This document shows, one piece after another, positions 34,892 through 43,250 of a stretch of DNA of 64,000 bases. A program made the position numbers and the translations under genes. Where the stretch lies: positions 62,001 to 126,000 of the forward strand of contig JAFAEQ010000010.1 in the NCBI GenBank assembly GCA_023423935.1. The letters are read 5' to 3'. The stretch comes from Pseudomonadota bacterium. Lineage in GTDB: Bacteria > Pseudomonadota > Gammaproteobacteria > Steroidobacterales > Steroidobacteraceae. The notes beneath the pieces were generated by a model, which was given only the letters and a program-made list of their open reading frames with translations, ran no database searches and was not told the origin of the DNA. Position 1 is the stretch's first letter. Every line of letters starts with the position of its first letter.

Positions 34892-36051
34892 GATTGCACC
34901 GCCACCGAGATGAGTTTGGATCCGAGACGTACCGTCGTGCGATCGCGCACGCGACCGACGAGCTGACCGCAGGCCGCATCGATGTCATCCCCGCGCGTAC
35001 GACGCGTCGTGGCGATGACTCCGTGCGAGTTGCAAATGTCGCGGAATCGCTCGATCGCCTGCGGCGTCGAGCGTTTGTATTGAGTTCCCGGGAACGGATT
35101 GAAGGGAATCAGATTCACCTTCGCGGGCTGGCCCTTGAGCAGCCGCACGAGCTCGAACGCGTGCTCGGGCGTGTCGTTCACACCATCGAGCATGACGTAC
35201 TCGAACGTGATGCTGCGGGCGTTCTGCTTGTTCACGTATTGCCAGCAGGCATCGAGCAGCTCGGCAATCTTGTGTTTGCGATTGATCGGCACGAGCACAT
35301 CGCGCAACTCGTCATTCGGCGCATGCAGCGACACTGCGAGCGCGCAGTTCGTTTCCTCGGCGAGCTTGAGCATCTGGGGGACGAGCCCCGAGGTGCTGAC
35401 CGTGACGCGTCGACGCGAAATGTCGAAGCCGAGATCGTCCATCAGGATCTCGGTGGCCGGCACCACATTGCGATAGTTTGCCAGCGGCTCGCCCATGCCC
35501 ATGAACACGATGTTGGTGATCACGCGGTCGCCGCCCGGCTCGTAACCGAGCTCCTTGTTCGCGAGCCATACCTGACCCACGATCTCGGCGACGCTCAGGT
35601 TGCGATTGAACCCCTGCTGCGCCGTAGAGCAGAACGTGCAGTCCATCGCGCAGCCCAGCTGGCTCGAGATACACAGCGTGCCGCGACCCGGCTCCGGGAT
35701 GAACACCATCTCGATCGCCTGAAGATCCGGCTGCGGGGTGTAGTCAGCAGGCTGCGGGTCGGACGTGCCATTCGCCCGTGCGGGCATGGTCAGCAGCCAT
35801 TTGCGGGTGCCGTCTGCCGAGACCTGCGTCATGCGAATCTCGGGCGTGCGCACTTCGGCCACTTCTTTCAAACGCTCGCGAAAGGACTTCGCCAGATCGG
35901 TCATCTGGTCGAAATCGCTCTCGGCACGCTTGTACAGCCATTTCATCAGCTGTCGCGCGCGAAAGGGCTTCTCGCCCATCTGCGCGATGAACGCTTCCAG
36001 CTCGGACCGCGTGAGTCCGAGCAGATTGGTTTTGGGAGCAGGAGCGTTCAT
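34888..36051 (-). CDS. rlmN: Dual-specificity 23S rRNA/tRNA adenine-2 methyltransferase RlmN
   Basis: 387 residues, radical-SAM enzyme methylating A2503 of 23S rRNA and A37 of some tRNAs. The radical-SAM cluster motif is CAMDCTFCSTAQQGFNRN. The GEPL motif lies in VFMGMGEPLANYRNV, and the C-terminal cysteine used for methyl transfer lies in GDDIDAACGQLVG. The N-terminal RNA-binding region (FRARQLMKWLYKR) is present. Start ATG 36051. Overlaps pilF by 4 bp and follows ndk by about 100 bp. Confidence 0.96.
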   Translation of the reverse strand: MNAPAPKTNLLGLTRSELEAFIAQMGEKPFRARQLMKWLYKRAESDFDQMTDLAKSFRERLKEVAEVRTPEIRMTQVSADGTRKWLLTMPARANGTSDPQPADYTPQPDLQAIEMVFIPEPGRGTLCISSQLGCAMDCTFCSTAQQGFNRNLSVAEIVGQVWLANKELGYEPGGDRVITNIVFMGMGEPLANYRNVVPATEILMDDLGFDISRRRVTVSTSGLVPQMLKLAEETNCALAVSLHAPNDELRDVLVPINRKHKIAELLDACWQYVNKQNARSITFEYVMLDGVNDTPEHAFELVRLLKGQPAKVNLIPFNPFPGTQYKRSTPQAIERFRDICNSHGVIATTRRTRGDDIDAACGQLVGRVRDRTTVRLGSKLISVAVQS

Positions 36052-36062
36052 TGGCGCAATCC

Positions 36063-36148
36063 GCGAATCGAAGGAGGAAATCGGGAAACCAGCGAGTCTA
36101 GACCGTGGCCCTGAATCTTAATTCCCGATTCCTCTTCCCGATTCCCGC
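36063..36148. repeat. Inverted repeat between ndk and rlmN
   Basis: Left arm 36063-36087 (GCGAATCGAAGGAGGAAATC and GGGAA) and right arm 36122-36148 (reverse complement of almost the same sequence, TTCCCGATTCCTCTTCCCG and flank) are separated by about 34 bp. Single copy of this sequence in the window, but with the same architecture as the other long-spaced inverted pairs. Confidence 0.55.
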
Positions 36149-36155
36149 CAGTGCC

Positions 36156-36587
36156 TCAGCGAGTGCGCGGGCAGAGATCGGCAGCTGCGAAAAAGTACGC
36201 GATCTCGATCTTCGCGTTGTCCACGCTGTCGGAGCCGTGCACGACGTTCTCTTCGATGCTCGAAGCGAGGTCCGCGCGAATGGTGCCCTTGTCGGCCTTC
36301 TTGGGATCGGTCGCGCCCATCAGCTCGCGATTCTTGGCAACCGCGTTCTCACCTTCCAGCACCTGCACGATGACCGGGCCGGAGCTCATGTACTTGACCA
36401 GATCCTTGAAGAACGGGCGCTCGCGATGCACGGCGTAGAAGCCTTCAGCCTGTGCCTGGCTCAGCTGCATCATGCGGGCGGCGATGATCTGCAACCCGGC
36501 CTGCTCGAAGCGACGATAGACCTCGCCGATCAGGTTCTTCTGGACACCGTCGGGTTTGACAATGGAAAGCGTGCGTTCGAGCGCCAT
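36156..36587 (-). CDS. ndk: Nucleoside-diphosphate kinase
   Basis: 143 residues. Transfers gamma-phosphate between nucleoside triphosphates and diphosphates through a phospho-His. N-terminus ALERTLSIVKPDGVQKNLIG, FYAVHRERPFFKDLVKYMSS and GPVIVQVLEGENAV are typical. The active-site His lies in NVVHGSDS. Length is standard. First gene of the ndk-rlmN-pilF-rodZ block. Confidence 0.97.
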   Translation of the reverse strand: MALERTLSIVKPDGVQKNLIGEVYRRFEQAGLQIIAARMMQLSQAQAEGFYAVHRERPFFKDLVKYMSSGPVIVQVLEGENAVAKNRELMGATDPKKADKGTIRADLASSIEENVVHGSDSVDNAKIEIAYFFAAADLCPRTR

Positions 36588-36814
36588 GGAATCGTCATCC
36601 TCTGCGGGCTAATTGCCCGGTGAAACAATGAATTAAGGACAGCCCCGCAATCGCTGCGAAGGTGATGTTGCGAGGGGGCCGGGGTTGCGCGGGGCGCAGT
36701 CTACCCGCCGAGGTGTTCCCCGGCAAGAAAATGAATGGGGACGAGGAGTTAGAACCAGCTGCTAGCCACTAATCTCTACGCTTCGAGCCGGCGAAATGGC
36801 CGCGCGAGCCTGCC
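36588..36814. other. Intergenic region between iscA-like gene and ndk
   Basis: 227 bp, no gene. Contains a GC-rich block (about 36665-36700) and then an AT-richer segment with GAGTTAGAACC and GCTAGCCACTAATCTC near 36749-36776. The ndk promoter is expected here, since ndk reads leftward from 36587, but I could not fix its boxes by eye. Confidence 0.4.
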
Positions 36815-37138
36815 TCAGACCGTAAAGCTCTCGCCGCAACCGCACTCGCCCTTCACGTTGGGATTGCGGAAACGGAAGGCTTCGTTCAGACCCTGCTTCA
36901 CGAAATCGACCTGCGTGCCGTCGATGTAGCCGAGGCTGTCGCGGTCGACGATCACCTTCACGCCGTTATCTTCGAACACCAGGTCGTTCGCCCCGATGTC
37001 ATCGGCATAGTTGACGACGTAGGCAAAACCCGAACAGCCGGTCTTCTTCACGCCCAGGCGCAGGCCCAAGCCATGGCCCCGGCGGGACAGGAAAGTGCGG
37101 ACACGATCGGCAGCGGCGGAGGTCAGCGAAATAGACAT
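36815..37138 (-). CDS. iscA: A-type Fe-S carrier (IscA/ErpA family)
   Basis: 107 residues. The three cluster-ligand cysteines of A-type carriers are present: KKTGCSGFAYVVNYAD and the C-terminal GECGCGESF. Length matches the family. Carries Fe-S clusters from the scaffold to apoproteins in the cytosol. I assign it as IscA-like because it lies downstream of iscS and an IscU-like gene, but sequence alone does not separate IscA from ErpA. Start ATG 37138. Confidence 0.88.
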   Translation of the reverse strand: MSISLTSAAADRVRTFLSRRGHGLGLRLGVKKTGCSGFAYVVNYADDIGANDLVFEDNGVKVIVDRDSLGYIDGTQVDFVKQGLNEAFRFRNPNVKGECGCGESFTV

Positions 37139-37234
37139 GATAGGGAGGTAAAACTAGCGACCGGGCTGGACAAAGATTTGAGGCGAGACGCCCTCCAAGT
37201 CAAGGGCCAGCAGCATACCAATCCGGCATGGCGC

Positions 37235-37624
37235 TCAAAGCTTTCGGGTGCGCTGCGCCCAATGCGCCGCCAGCGCAGCCACAGCATCCTCGAGCACGAG
37301 CAGCCGTCCCGCTTTCTCAGCAGGAATGTCCAGGACCTGGGCCGCCTCGCGCCACCTGAAGCGTTGCACGTCCTCGAGCGTCGCTTGGTCCAGACGCTGG
37401 GTCAGCCACGAAGCGGCGGCGAGGCAATGCGGACAACCGTAAGCCCTGAATCGAACCTCGGCGAGCCGCACTCCAGCGATCCTTGCCGATAAGTGAAACA
37501 CCGCCCCCTGATCCAGCCGACCGGCCTCGCCCACGATTACATCGGGACCCGGAGCATGCGCGCCGACTCCTCGAGGACGCTCGAAATGGTCGATCACGAG
37601 CGGCGAATAGGTGCGGCGCGTCAC
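37235..37624 (-). CDS. Degenerate IscU/NifU-N-like scaffold protein
   Basis: 129 residues from GTG 37624. The opening (YSPLVIDHFERPRGVGAHAP) and the central VRFRAYGCPHCLAAASWLT resemble IscU, but two of the three cluster-ligand cysteines are gone. The usual GxCGD-type loop reads EAGRLDQGAVFH, and the C-terminal HC motif position reads KAGRLLVLEDAV. One Cys pair (GCPHC) remains at the middle ligand position. Lies 14 bp downstream of iscS, so co-transcribed. Either a divergent scaffold/regulator or an inactivated one; no frameshift is seen. Confidence 0.75.
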   Translation of the reverse strand: MTRRTYSPLVIDHFERPRGVGAHAPGPDVIVGEAGRLDQGAVFHLSARIAGVRLAEVRFRAYGCPHCLAAASWLTQRLDQATLEDVQRFRWREAAQVLDIPAEKAGRLLVLEDAVAALAAHWAQRTRKL

Positions 37625-37638
37625 GGGGTCACGAACGT

Positions 37639-38802
37639 TCAGACCGTACCGAGCTGCCGCAACCGGCGCACCTCACGATCGATGACGCGGACTGCAGTCG
37701 CGATCTCTTCCTCGGTGGTGAAGCGGCCCAAGCTGAACCGCAGCGAGCTCTGCGCTTCCTGATCGGAACGACCCAGCGCGCGCAACACGTACGATGCCTC
37801 CTCGGACGCCGAGGAACAGGCCGCGCCGGCGGAAACAGCGAGCTCACGCAGAGCGAACTGGAGCGTCTCGCCTTCGATCCCGCGGAACGTCACATTGAGC
37901 ACGTTCGCAACGCGCTGTTCAGGGTGACCGTTCAGCTCGATATCGCCGAGCTGCCTCAACCCCTCCCAGAACCGGTCACGCAGCGCAGTCAGTCGAACCA
38001 CATCGCTCTCACGTTCCGCCTCGGCCAGCTCGAATGCGACCCCCATGCCAACGATCTGATGAGTGGGCAGCGTGCCGGAGCGGAAGCCCGACTCCTGTCC
38101 GCCGCCCATGATGATCGGACGCAAGCCGACCGGCGGCGTACGCCGCACATAGAGCGCGCCGATGCCTTTCGGACCGTAGATCTTGTGGGCGGTCATCGAC
38201 AGCAGATCAATGTTCATCTTCACCACATCGATCGGCAGCTTGCCGACGCTCTGCGCCGAGTCGACATGGAACAGCACGTTCTTCTGGCGGCAGATCTGCC
38301 CCACCGCGGCCACATCCTGGACCACGCCGATCTCGTTGTTCACATGCATGAGCGACACCAGCACGGTGTCGCTGCGCATGGCGTCCGCGACCTGCTCCGG
38401 ATGCACGATGCCGTGCGAATCTGGCTTGAGGAGCGTGACTTCGAACCCTTCACGCTCGAGTTGCTTCAGCGGATCGAGCACCGCCTTGTGCTCTGTGCGC
38501 GCCGAGATGATGTGCTTGCCGCGATCGGCGTTGAACCTTGCAACACCGAACAGGGCCAGGTTGTTCGACTCGGTGGCCCCCGAAGTCCACACGATCGCAT
38601 TCGGGGCTGCTCCGACGGTGCGCGCGACCTGCGCACGCGCCTTTTCCACCAGCGCGCGAGCGCGGTGACCATAGGCGTGACTCATCGACGACGGGTTGCC
38701 GTGAGGACCTTCCGGCCGAAGGCATTCGATCATGCGGTCAGCGACGCGCGGATCCACCGGCGTCGTGGCCGCATAGTCCAGATAGATGGGTGTCTCAGCC
38801 AT
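37639..38802 (-). CDS. iscS: Cysteine desulfurase IscS
   Basis: 387 residues, PLP enzyme that takes sulfur from cysteine for Fe-S clusters and tRNA thiolation. N-terminus IYLDYAATTPVDPRV, PLP-binding Lys context MTAHKIYGPKGIGALYVR, and the loop with the persulfide Cys SAGAACSSASEEASYVLRAL, followed by RFSLGRFTTEEEI. The group I loop with Cys followed by SS identifies IscS/NifS rather than SufS. Overlaps trmJ by 8 bp and precedes the IscU-like gene. No iscR, hscA, hscB or fdx is adjacent. Confidence 0.95.
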   Translation of the reverse strand: MAETPIYLDYAATTPVDPRVADRMIECLRPEGPHGNPSSMSHAYGHRARALVEKARAQVARTVGAAPNAIVWTSGATESNNLALFGVARFNADRGKHIISARTEHKAVLDPLKQLEREGFEVTLLKPDSHGIVHPEQVADAMRSDTVLVSLMHVNNEIGVVQDVAAVGQICRQKNVLFHVDSAQSVGKLPIDVVKMNIDLLSMTAHKIYGPKGIGALYVRRTPPVGLRPIIMGGGQESGFRSGTLPTHQIVGMGVAFELAEAERESDVVRLTALRDRFWEGLRQLGDIELNGHPEQRVANVLNVTFRGIEGETLQFALRELAVSAGAACSSASEEASYVLRALGRSDQEAQSSLRFSLGRFTTEEEIATAVRVIDREVRRLRQLGTV

Positions 38803-39535
38803 TTTGCTCCGCTCTGTTTGCCGCAGGACGCCGCCGGCCCTGCACTGCCGTGAGAATTCCGCGCAGGATATTCATTTCGTTCTGATCCAGCTGTGCGCGA
38901 TTGAACAGACGTCGGATGCGATTCATCAAATGTCCGCCACCAGTGCGATCCTTGAAATCGATCAGCTCGAGCACCTGCTCCAGGTGCTCATACAGCCTCG
39001 CCATTTCTTCGGCGCTTGCCAAAGGCACTTCACGCTCGGGCGGCGGTGGCGCACCCGGCCGCATCGCAAGCCACAGCTCATAGGTCACGACCTGAACCGC
39101 CATCGCGAGATTCAGTGAGCTGTACTGCGCATCCGTCGGGATCGTGAGCAACAGGTTGCAGCGCTGCAGTTCGGTGTTGGTCAATCCGGTGCGCTCGGCT
39201 CCGAATACCACCGCGGCTCCGCCGGCTCGCGACGCCTGAACGATCTGTGCGCTGCATTCGCGCGGTTCGTGCAATTCCCAGGGCAGGTGGCGCTTGCGCG
39301 CACTGGTTCCCACGACCAGCCCGCACTGCGCTATCGCCGATTCGAACTCCTGGTGCACCTCGGCCGTTTCCAGCACATCGTCGGCACCGGACGCACGCGC
39401 GATCGCCTCCGGGTGCGGGAACTGCGCGGGTCGTACCAGGTGCAGTTCGCGCAGGCCCATGTTTTTCATGGCACGCGCGACCGCACCGATATTGCCTGGA
39501 TGCTGCGGTTCGACGAGGACGATGCGGATGGACAT
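38795..39535 (-). CDS. trmJ: tRNA (cytidine/uridine-2'-O)-methyltransferase TrmJ
   Basis: 246 residues, SPOUT methyltransferase modifying position 32 of tRNAs. N-terminal RIVLVEPQHPGNIGAVARAM carries the catalytic region; the trefoil-knot motifs VVFGAERTGLTNTELQRC and IPTDAQYSSLNLAMAVQVV are diagnostic. A C-terminal helical extension follows (about 160-246). Overlaps iscS by 8 bp, the usual trmJ-isc arrangement of Gammaproteobacteria. Confidence 0.94.
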   Translation of the reverse strand: MSIRIVLVEPQHPGNIGAVARAMKNMGLRELHLVRPAQFPHPEAIARASGADDVLETAEVHQEFESAIAQCGLVVGTSARKRHLPWELHEPRECSAQIVQASRAGGAAVVFGAERTGLTNTELQRCNLLLTIPTDAQYSSLNLAMAVQVVTYELWLAMRPGAPPPPEREVPLASAEEMARLYEHLEQVLELIDFKDRTGGGHLMNRIRRLFNRAQLDQNEMNILRGILTAVQGRRRPAANRAEQNG

Positions 39536-39542
39536 AGAGAGC

Positions 39543-39630
39543 GTGATGGAAGTGATAGCAGTGATGGCAGTGATGAGAATCGGACCTGTGCCGGTATCAC
39601 CGGCATCACTGCCCTCACTGTCATCACTCG
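39543..39630. repeat. Inverted repeat of GTGATG nonamers, copy B
   Basis: Left arm 39543-39578 is exactly four 9-bp units (GTGATGGAA, GTGATAGCA, GTGATGGCA, GTGATGAGA). The right arm, 39594-39630, read on the other strand is GTGATGACA, GTGAGGGCA, GTGATGCCG, GTGATAC. The loop is 15 bp. Lies in the divergent region between trmJ and suhB, where promoters for both must also be. Confidence 0.75.
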
Positions 39631-39710
39631 ACCTTGGTATTCTACGCCCCCTTCGCGGCGTCCTCTGTGTGCCGTGCGCTCTTTAAGCCATTTCCTGTGT
39701 CGAGGTATTA

Positions 39711-40520
39711 ATGCAGCCCCTGCTCAATATTGCTATCCGTGCGGCTCGTCGGGCCGGAGAAATCATCGTTCGCGGCATGAATCGCCTGCATCGCCTCGAG
39801 GTACACAGGAAAGGCCAGAACGATTTCGTATCCGAGATCGATATCGCCGCCGAGCGCGACATCATCGAGACGATTCGCAAGAGCTATCCGGGTCATGCAG
39901 TACTCGCAGAGGAAAGCGGGCAAACGGACGGCAGGTCCGGCGACGACGAGTTCGTGTGGATCATCGACCCCCTCGACGGCACCACAAATTTTCTTCATGG
40001 ATTTCCTCAGTTCGCAGTGTCGATCGGCATCGAGCGACGCGGCCGCATGGAACATGCCGTCGTCTACGATCCCCTGCGTCAGGAGCTGTTCACCGCCTCG
40101 CGCGGCGAAGGCGCTCAGCTCGATGGCCGACGCATTCGCGTGAGCACGCACGTCGGGCTTGAAGGCGCGCTGATCGGTACGGGATTCCCCTATCGCAGCA
40201 ACCTGCACTGGCTCGACAACTACATGGCGATGATGAAATCGGTCCTGCAGCAAACCGCAGGGATCCGCCGTCCCGGCGCAGCCGCACTCGATCTCGCCTA
40301 TGTCGCAGCCGGCCGTCTCGATGGATTCTGGGAGATCGGGCTTTCGCCATGGGACACGGCGGCAGGCAGTCTGCTGATCACCGAAGCCGGTGGAATGGTC
40401 GGAACACTGAACGGTGCCGAGTATCGATTGCAGCCGCACATCCTGGCGGGGTCCCCCAAAGTGTATACGCCGCTGCTGGAACTGCTGCGTCCCCACCTGC
40501 CAGATTCGCTGCGTGACTAG
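39711..40520 (+). CDS. suhB: Inositol monophosphatase family protein SuhB
   Basis: 269 residues. The metal-binding and catalytic motifs are intact: LAEESGQ, then WIIDPLDGTTNFLHGFPQF (DPLDGT), and EIGLSPWDTAAGSLLITEAG (WD). In Gammaproteobacteria SuhB also acts in rRNA antitermination complexes. Cytosolic. ATG 39711 begins QPLLNIAIRAARRAGEIIVR, the typical N-terminus. Divergent from trmJ, a common arrangement. Confidence 0.95.
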   Translation: MQPLLNIAIRAARRAGEIIVRGMNRLHRLEVHRKGQNDFVSEIDIAAERDIIETIRKSYPGHAVLAEESGQTDGRSGDDEFVWIIDPLDGTTNFLHGFPQFAVSIGIERRGRMEHAVVYDPLRQELFTASRGEGAQLDGRRIRVSTHVGLEGALIGTGFPYRSNLHWLDNYMAMMKSVLQQTAGIRRPGAAALDLAYVAAGRLDGFWEIGLSPWDTAAGSLLITEAGGMVGTLNGAEYRLQPHILAGSPKVYTPLLELLRPHLPDSLRD

Positions 40521-40802
40521 CACGCGCGAAGCGGAAGCACGCTCGATGGTATCCAGTCCGCGACGCTGAAGGTGTATTCGAAGCGTTCAGGCGGACCAAT
40601 GGATCGTCCAATGACAGCGCACTGATCAGCGCGCACCCGCGACAACTCAACGAGTTGCCTCGCTTTTGCGCAGGTGCTCCGTTAGAGTCTGGCGCCAAGT
40701 TCTCGACGAGTGCGCGAGATCGAACGGATCTATTCGAAACGGATTTCGACGGGCACTCCTCGAAAAACAGTCGTCACAAGAAACTGTCTCCGGAGGGGTT
40801 GC

Positions 40803-42287
40803 GTGGATTTGTTCAGAACGAAAGCACTCAGTGGCGATCCTCATGTCGATGCGGGTGAGCCCGCCGACAGTCCACAACCCGAGGCGCGCGAGCTAAAACG
40901 AGCGCTGTCCGCACGGCAGCTCGTGCTGCTCGGCATCGGTGCAGTCATCGGAGCGGGTATCTTCGTGATGACCGGTCAAGCGGCCGCCAATCATGCAGGG
41001 CCCGCCATCACGTTGAGCTTTGTCATTGCAGGCTTCGCATGTGCCCTCGCGGGTCTGTGCTACGCTGAGTTCTCATCGATGATGCCCGTGTCGGGCAGCG
41101 CCTATTCATATGCCTACGCAACGCTTGGCGAAGTCGTCGCCTGGTTCATCGGCTGGATGCTCGTGCTCGAGTATCTGGTCGCGGTTGCGACGGTGGCCGT
41201 CGGATGGGGCGGATACTTCAATGGATTGCTGCAATCCATCGGCGGTTATCTGGGCGTGCCATTTGGATTGCCGGAAGCGCTCGCCAATGCGCCTCTGCGA
41301 TACACGGAGCACACGCTGGTATCGACCGGTGGATTGATCAACGTACCCGCGATGATCATCGTCGTGGCAATTGCAGCGCTGTGCTATCGCGGCATCACTC
41401 AATCGGCGTTCGTGAACTCGATCATCGTGGCCATCAAGCTGACGGTGATTGCGATGTTCCTGCTGTTCGCCATCCGCCATGTGAACCCGGAGAACTGGCA
41501 CCCGTTCATTCCGCCGGCCGAAGGTCCCGGCAAGTTCGGCATCGACGGCGTCGTGCGCGGTGCAACCGTCGTGTTCTTCGCGTACATCGGCTTCGACGCG
41601 GTTTCCACCGCCGCATCCGAAGCGCGCAACCCGCAGCGTGACATGCCGATCGGTATTCTCGGTTCGCTGGCGTTCTGCACCCTGCTCTACATCGCCGTCT
41701 CGGGTGTACTCACCGGAATCATGCCTTACTACCAGCTGGGCACGGCCAAGCCGGTAGCCACGGCGCTCGAGACCTATCCCGATCTCGCCTGGTTGAAAAT
41801 CTTCGTCGAGATCGGCGCGATCGCGGGTTTGAGCTCAGTGATCCTGGTGATGATGATCGGTCAGACGCGTGTGTTCTACGCGATGTCAAAGGACGGGCTG
41901 ATCGGGAAATTCTTCGGCCGTGTGCATCCGAAATACCAGACGCCCTATCTCGGCACGATCTTCGTCGGTGGCCTCGCAGCAGTTCTTGCGGGGCTTCTGC
42001 CGCTCGATGTGCTGGGCGATCTGGTCTCGATGGGAACGCTGCTCGCCTTCGCGACGGTGTGCGTCGGCGTACTCGTCCTGCGTTACACGCGGCCCGATCT
42101 GCCGCGTCCCTTCCGCGTACCGGCGGCGTGGCTGATCTGCCCGGCCGGCGCCATCGCTTGCCTCTATCTGTTCTTGCGTGCGTTCCGCGACAACTGGCTC
42201 TGGATGAGCATCTGGATCGTCGTCGGCTTCATCATCTACTTCACCTACAGCCGCAAGAACAGCCGGCTGGCGAAGCAGGGAAAGTAA
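40803..42287 (+). CDS. APC-family cationic amino-acid permease (YfnA/CAT-like)
   Basis: 494 residues with about 12 transmembrane helices. N-terminal motif LGIGAVIGAGIFVMTG is the APC substrate-binding helix 1; FFAYIGFDAVSTAASEARNP and MIGQTRVFYAMSKDGL are typical of the CAT/YfnA group. Imports amino acids; substrate not fixed. I chose GTG 40803 since GGAGG (40792-40796) is 6 nt upstream and the family N-terminus (x-LFRTKxL) starts there; the open frame extends to 40710. Followed by a strong terminator. Confidence 0.9.
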   Translation: MDLFRTKALSGDPHVDAGEPADSPQPEARELKRALSARQLVLLGIGAVIGAGIFVMTGQAAANHAGPAITLSFVIAGFACALAGLCYAEFSSMMPVSGSAYSYAYATLGEVVAWFIGWMLVLEYLVAVATVAVGWGGYFNGLLQSIGGYLGVPFGLPEALANAPLRYTEHTLVSTGGLINVPAMIIVVAIAALCYRGITQSAFVNSIIVAIKLTVIAMFLLFAIRHVNPENWHPFIPPAEGPGKFGIDGVVRGATVVFFAYIGFDAVSTAASEARNPQRDMPIGILGSLAFCTLLYIAVSGVLTGIMPYYQLGTAKPVATALETYPDLAWLKIFVEIGAIAGLSSVILVMMIGQTRVFYAMSKDGLIGKFFGRVHPKYQTPYLGTIFVGGLAAVLAGLLPLDVLGDLVSMGTLLAFATVCVGVLVLRYTRPDLPRPFRVPAAWLICPAGAIACLYLFLRAFRDNWLWMSIWIVVGFIIYFTYSRKNSRLAKQGK

Positions 42288-42312
42288 TTCCCTAGCACAT
42301 ACCCATCAGGGA

Positions 42313-42347
42313 ATGAGCTCAACCACAGGCGTTGAGCTCATTTTTTT
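42313..42347 (+). terminator. Rho-independent terminator of the amino-acid permease gene
   Basis: Perfect 11-bp stem ATGAGCTCAAC/GTTGAGCTCAT (42313-42323 and 42331-42341) with a 7-nt loop, running directly into a T tract to 42347. It lies 25 bp after the permease stop and ends just before the convergent TerC stop; the A residues on its left are too few for strong activity in the other direction. Confidence 0.88.
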
Positions 42348-42348
42348 C

Positions 42349-43098
42349 TCAGAGTTCGTCCTTGCGCAGTTTCACCGGCTCGGCTTTGATCTGCTGCCGT
42401 TTGCGCACCCGGATATTCAGCATCTCCACTGCGACCGAGAAGGCCATCGCGAAGTAGATGTAGCCCTTCGGAATGTGGAAGTCGACTCCCTCTCCCACCA
42501 GCGCCATGCCGATCAGGATCAGGAACGACAAGGCCAACATCTTGATCGTCGGGTGGTTGTCCACGAAATCGCTGATGGGCCCGGCCAGGAACATCATCAC
42601 GAGCACCGCGACGATCACCGCCGCGATCATGACCTCGACATGATCGGCCATACCGACCGCGGTGATGACAGAGTCGAGCGAGAACACGATATCGATGATG
42701 GCGATCTGTGTGATCACCCCGACGAAGGTCGCGCGCACTGCGCCGGCCTTGTGCTCCTCGGTCCCGCCCTCCAGGCCGTGATGTATTTCGAGTGTGCTCT
42801 TGGCCAGCAGGAACAGGCCGCCGCCGATCAGAATGAGATCGCGGCCGGACACCCCGTAGCCCGCGACCGTGAACAGGTCCGCCGACAGGCTCATCACCCA
42901 AGTGATCGACAGCAGCAACAGGATGCGCGTCAGCATCGCCAATGCCAGACCGATGGTGCGGCCTCTGGCCTGCTGCTCCTTTGGCAGCCTGCCGACCAGG
43001 ATCGAAATGAAAATGATGTTGTCGATGCCCAGAACGATTTCGAGCGCAGTGAGCGTAACAAACGCCAGCCACACCTGCGGATCAGACAACAATTCCAT
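42349..43098 (-). CDS. TerC-family integral membrane protein (YgdQ/YoaE-type)
   Basis: 249 residues with about seven transmembrane helices. The TerC signature is present twice: TALEIVLGIDNIIFISILVG and DIVFSLDSVITAVGM with the paired acidic/Asn residues within helices. The C-terminus (EMLNIRVRKRQQ) is basic. TerC proteins are linked to tellurite resistance, manganese export and metalation of exported proteins. A second, different TerC gene lies just upstream on the same strand, separated by a repeat-filled gap. Confidence 0.85.
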   Translation of the reverse strand: MELLSDPQVWLAFVTLTALEIVLGIDNIIFISILVGRLPKEQQARGRTIGLALAMLTRILLLLSITWVMSLSADLFTVAGYGVSGRDLILIGGGLFLLAKSTLEIHHGLEGGTEEHKAGAVRATFVGVITQIAIIDIVFSLDSVITAVGMADHVEVMIAAVIVAVLVMMFLAGPISDFVDNHPTIKMLALSFLILIGMALVGEGVDFHIPKGYIYFAMAFSVAVEMLNIRVRKRQQIKAEPVKLRKDEL

Positions 43099-43116
43099 TC
43101 AAGCTCTCCGATTTAA

Positions 43117-43250
43117 GAAACTGCCGCAGAGACCGCAAAAAAGATCGGGCGACGGTGAGAACGATTCGCAGGGACATAGCCTGGGTCCCCGAAGAGGATA
43201 AACCTGACTCTGCCATCCTCTGCGCCCTTTTTGCGGTCTTTGCGGCGGCT
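43117..43250. repeat. Long-spaced inverted repeat GCCGCAAAGACCGCAAAAA, copy 2
   Basis: Left arm 43117-43144 (CTGCCGCAGAGACCGCAAAA with flank) and right arm 43224-43250 (CCCTTTTTGCGGTCTTTGCG with flank) are inverted copies about 80 bp apart. They fill the gap between the two TerC genes. The core is the same as in the metX-der gap at 28364-28543. Confidence 0.7.
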
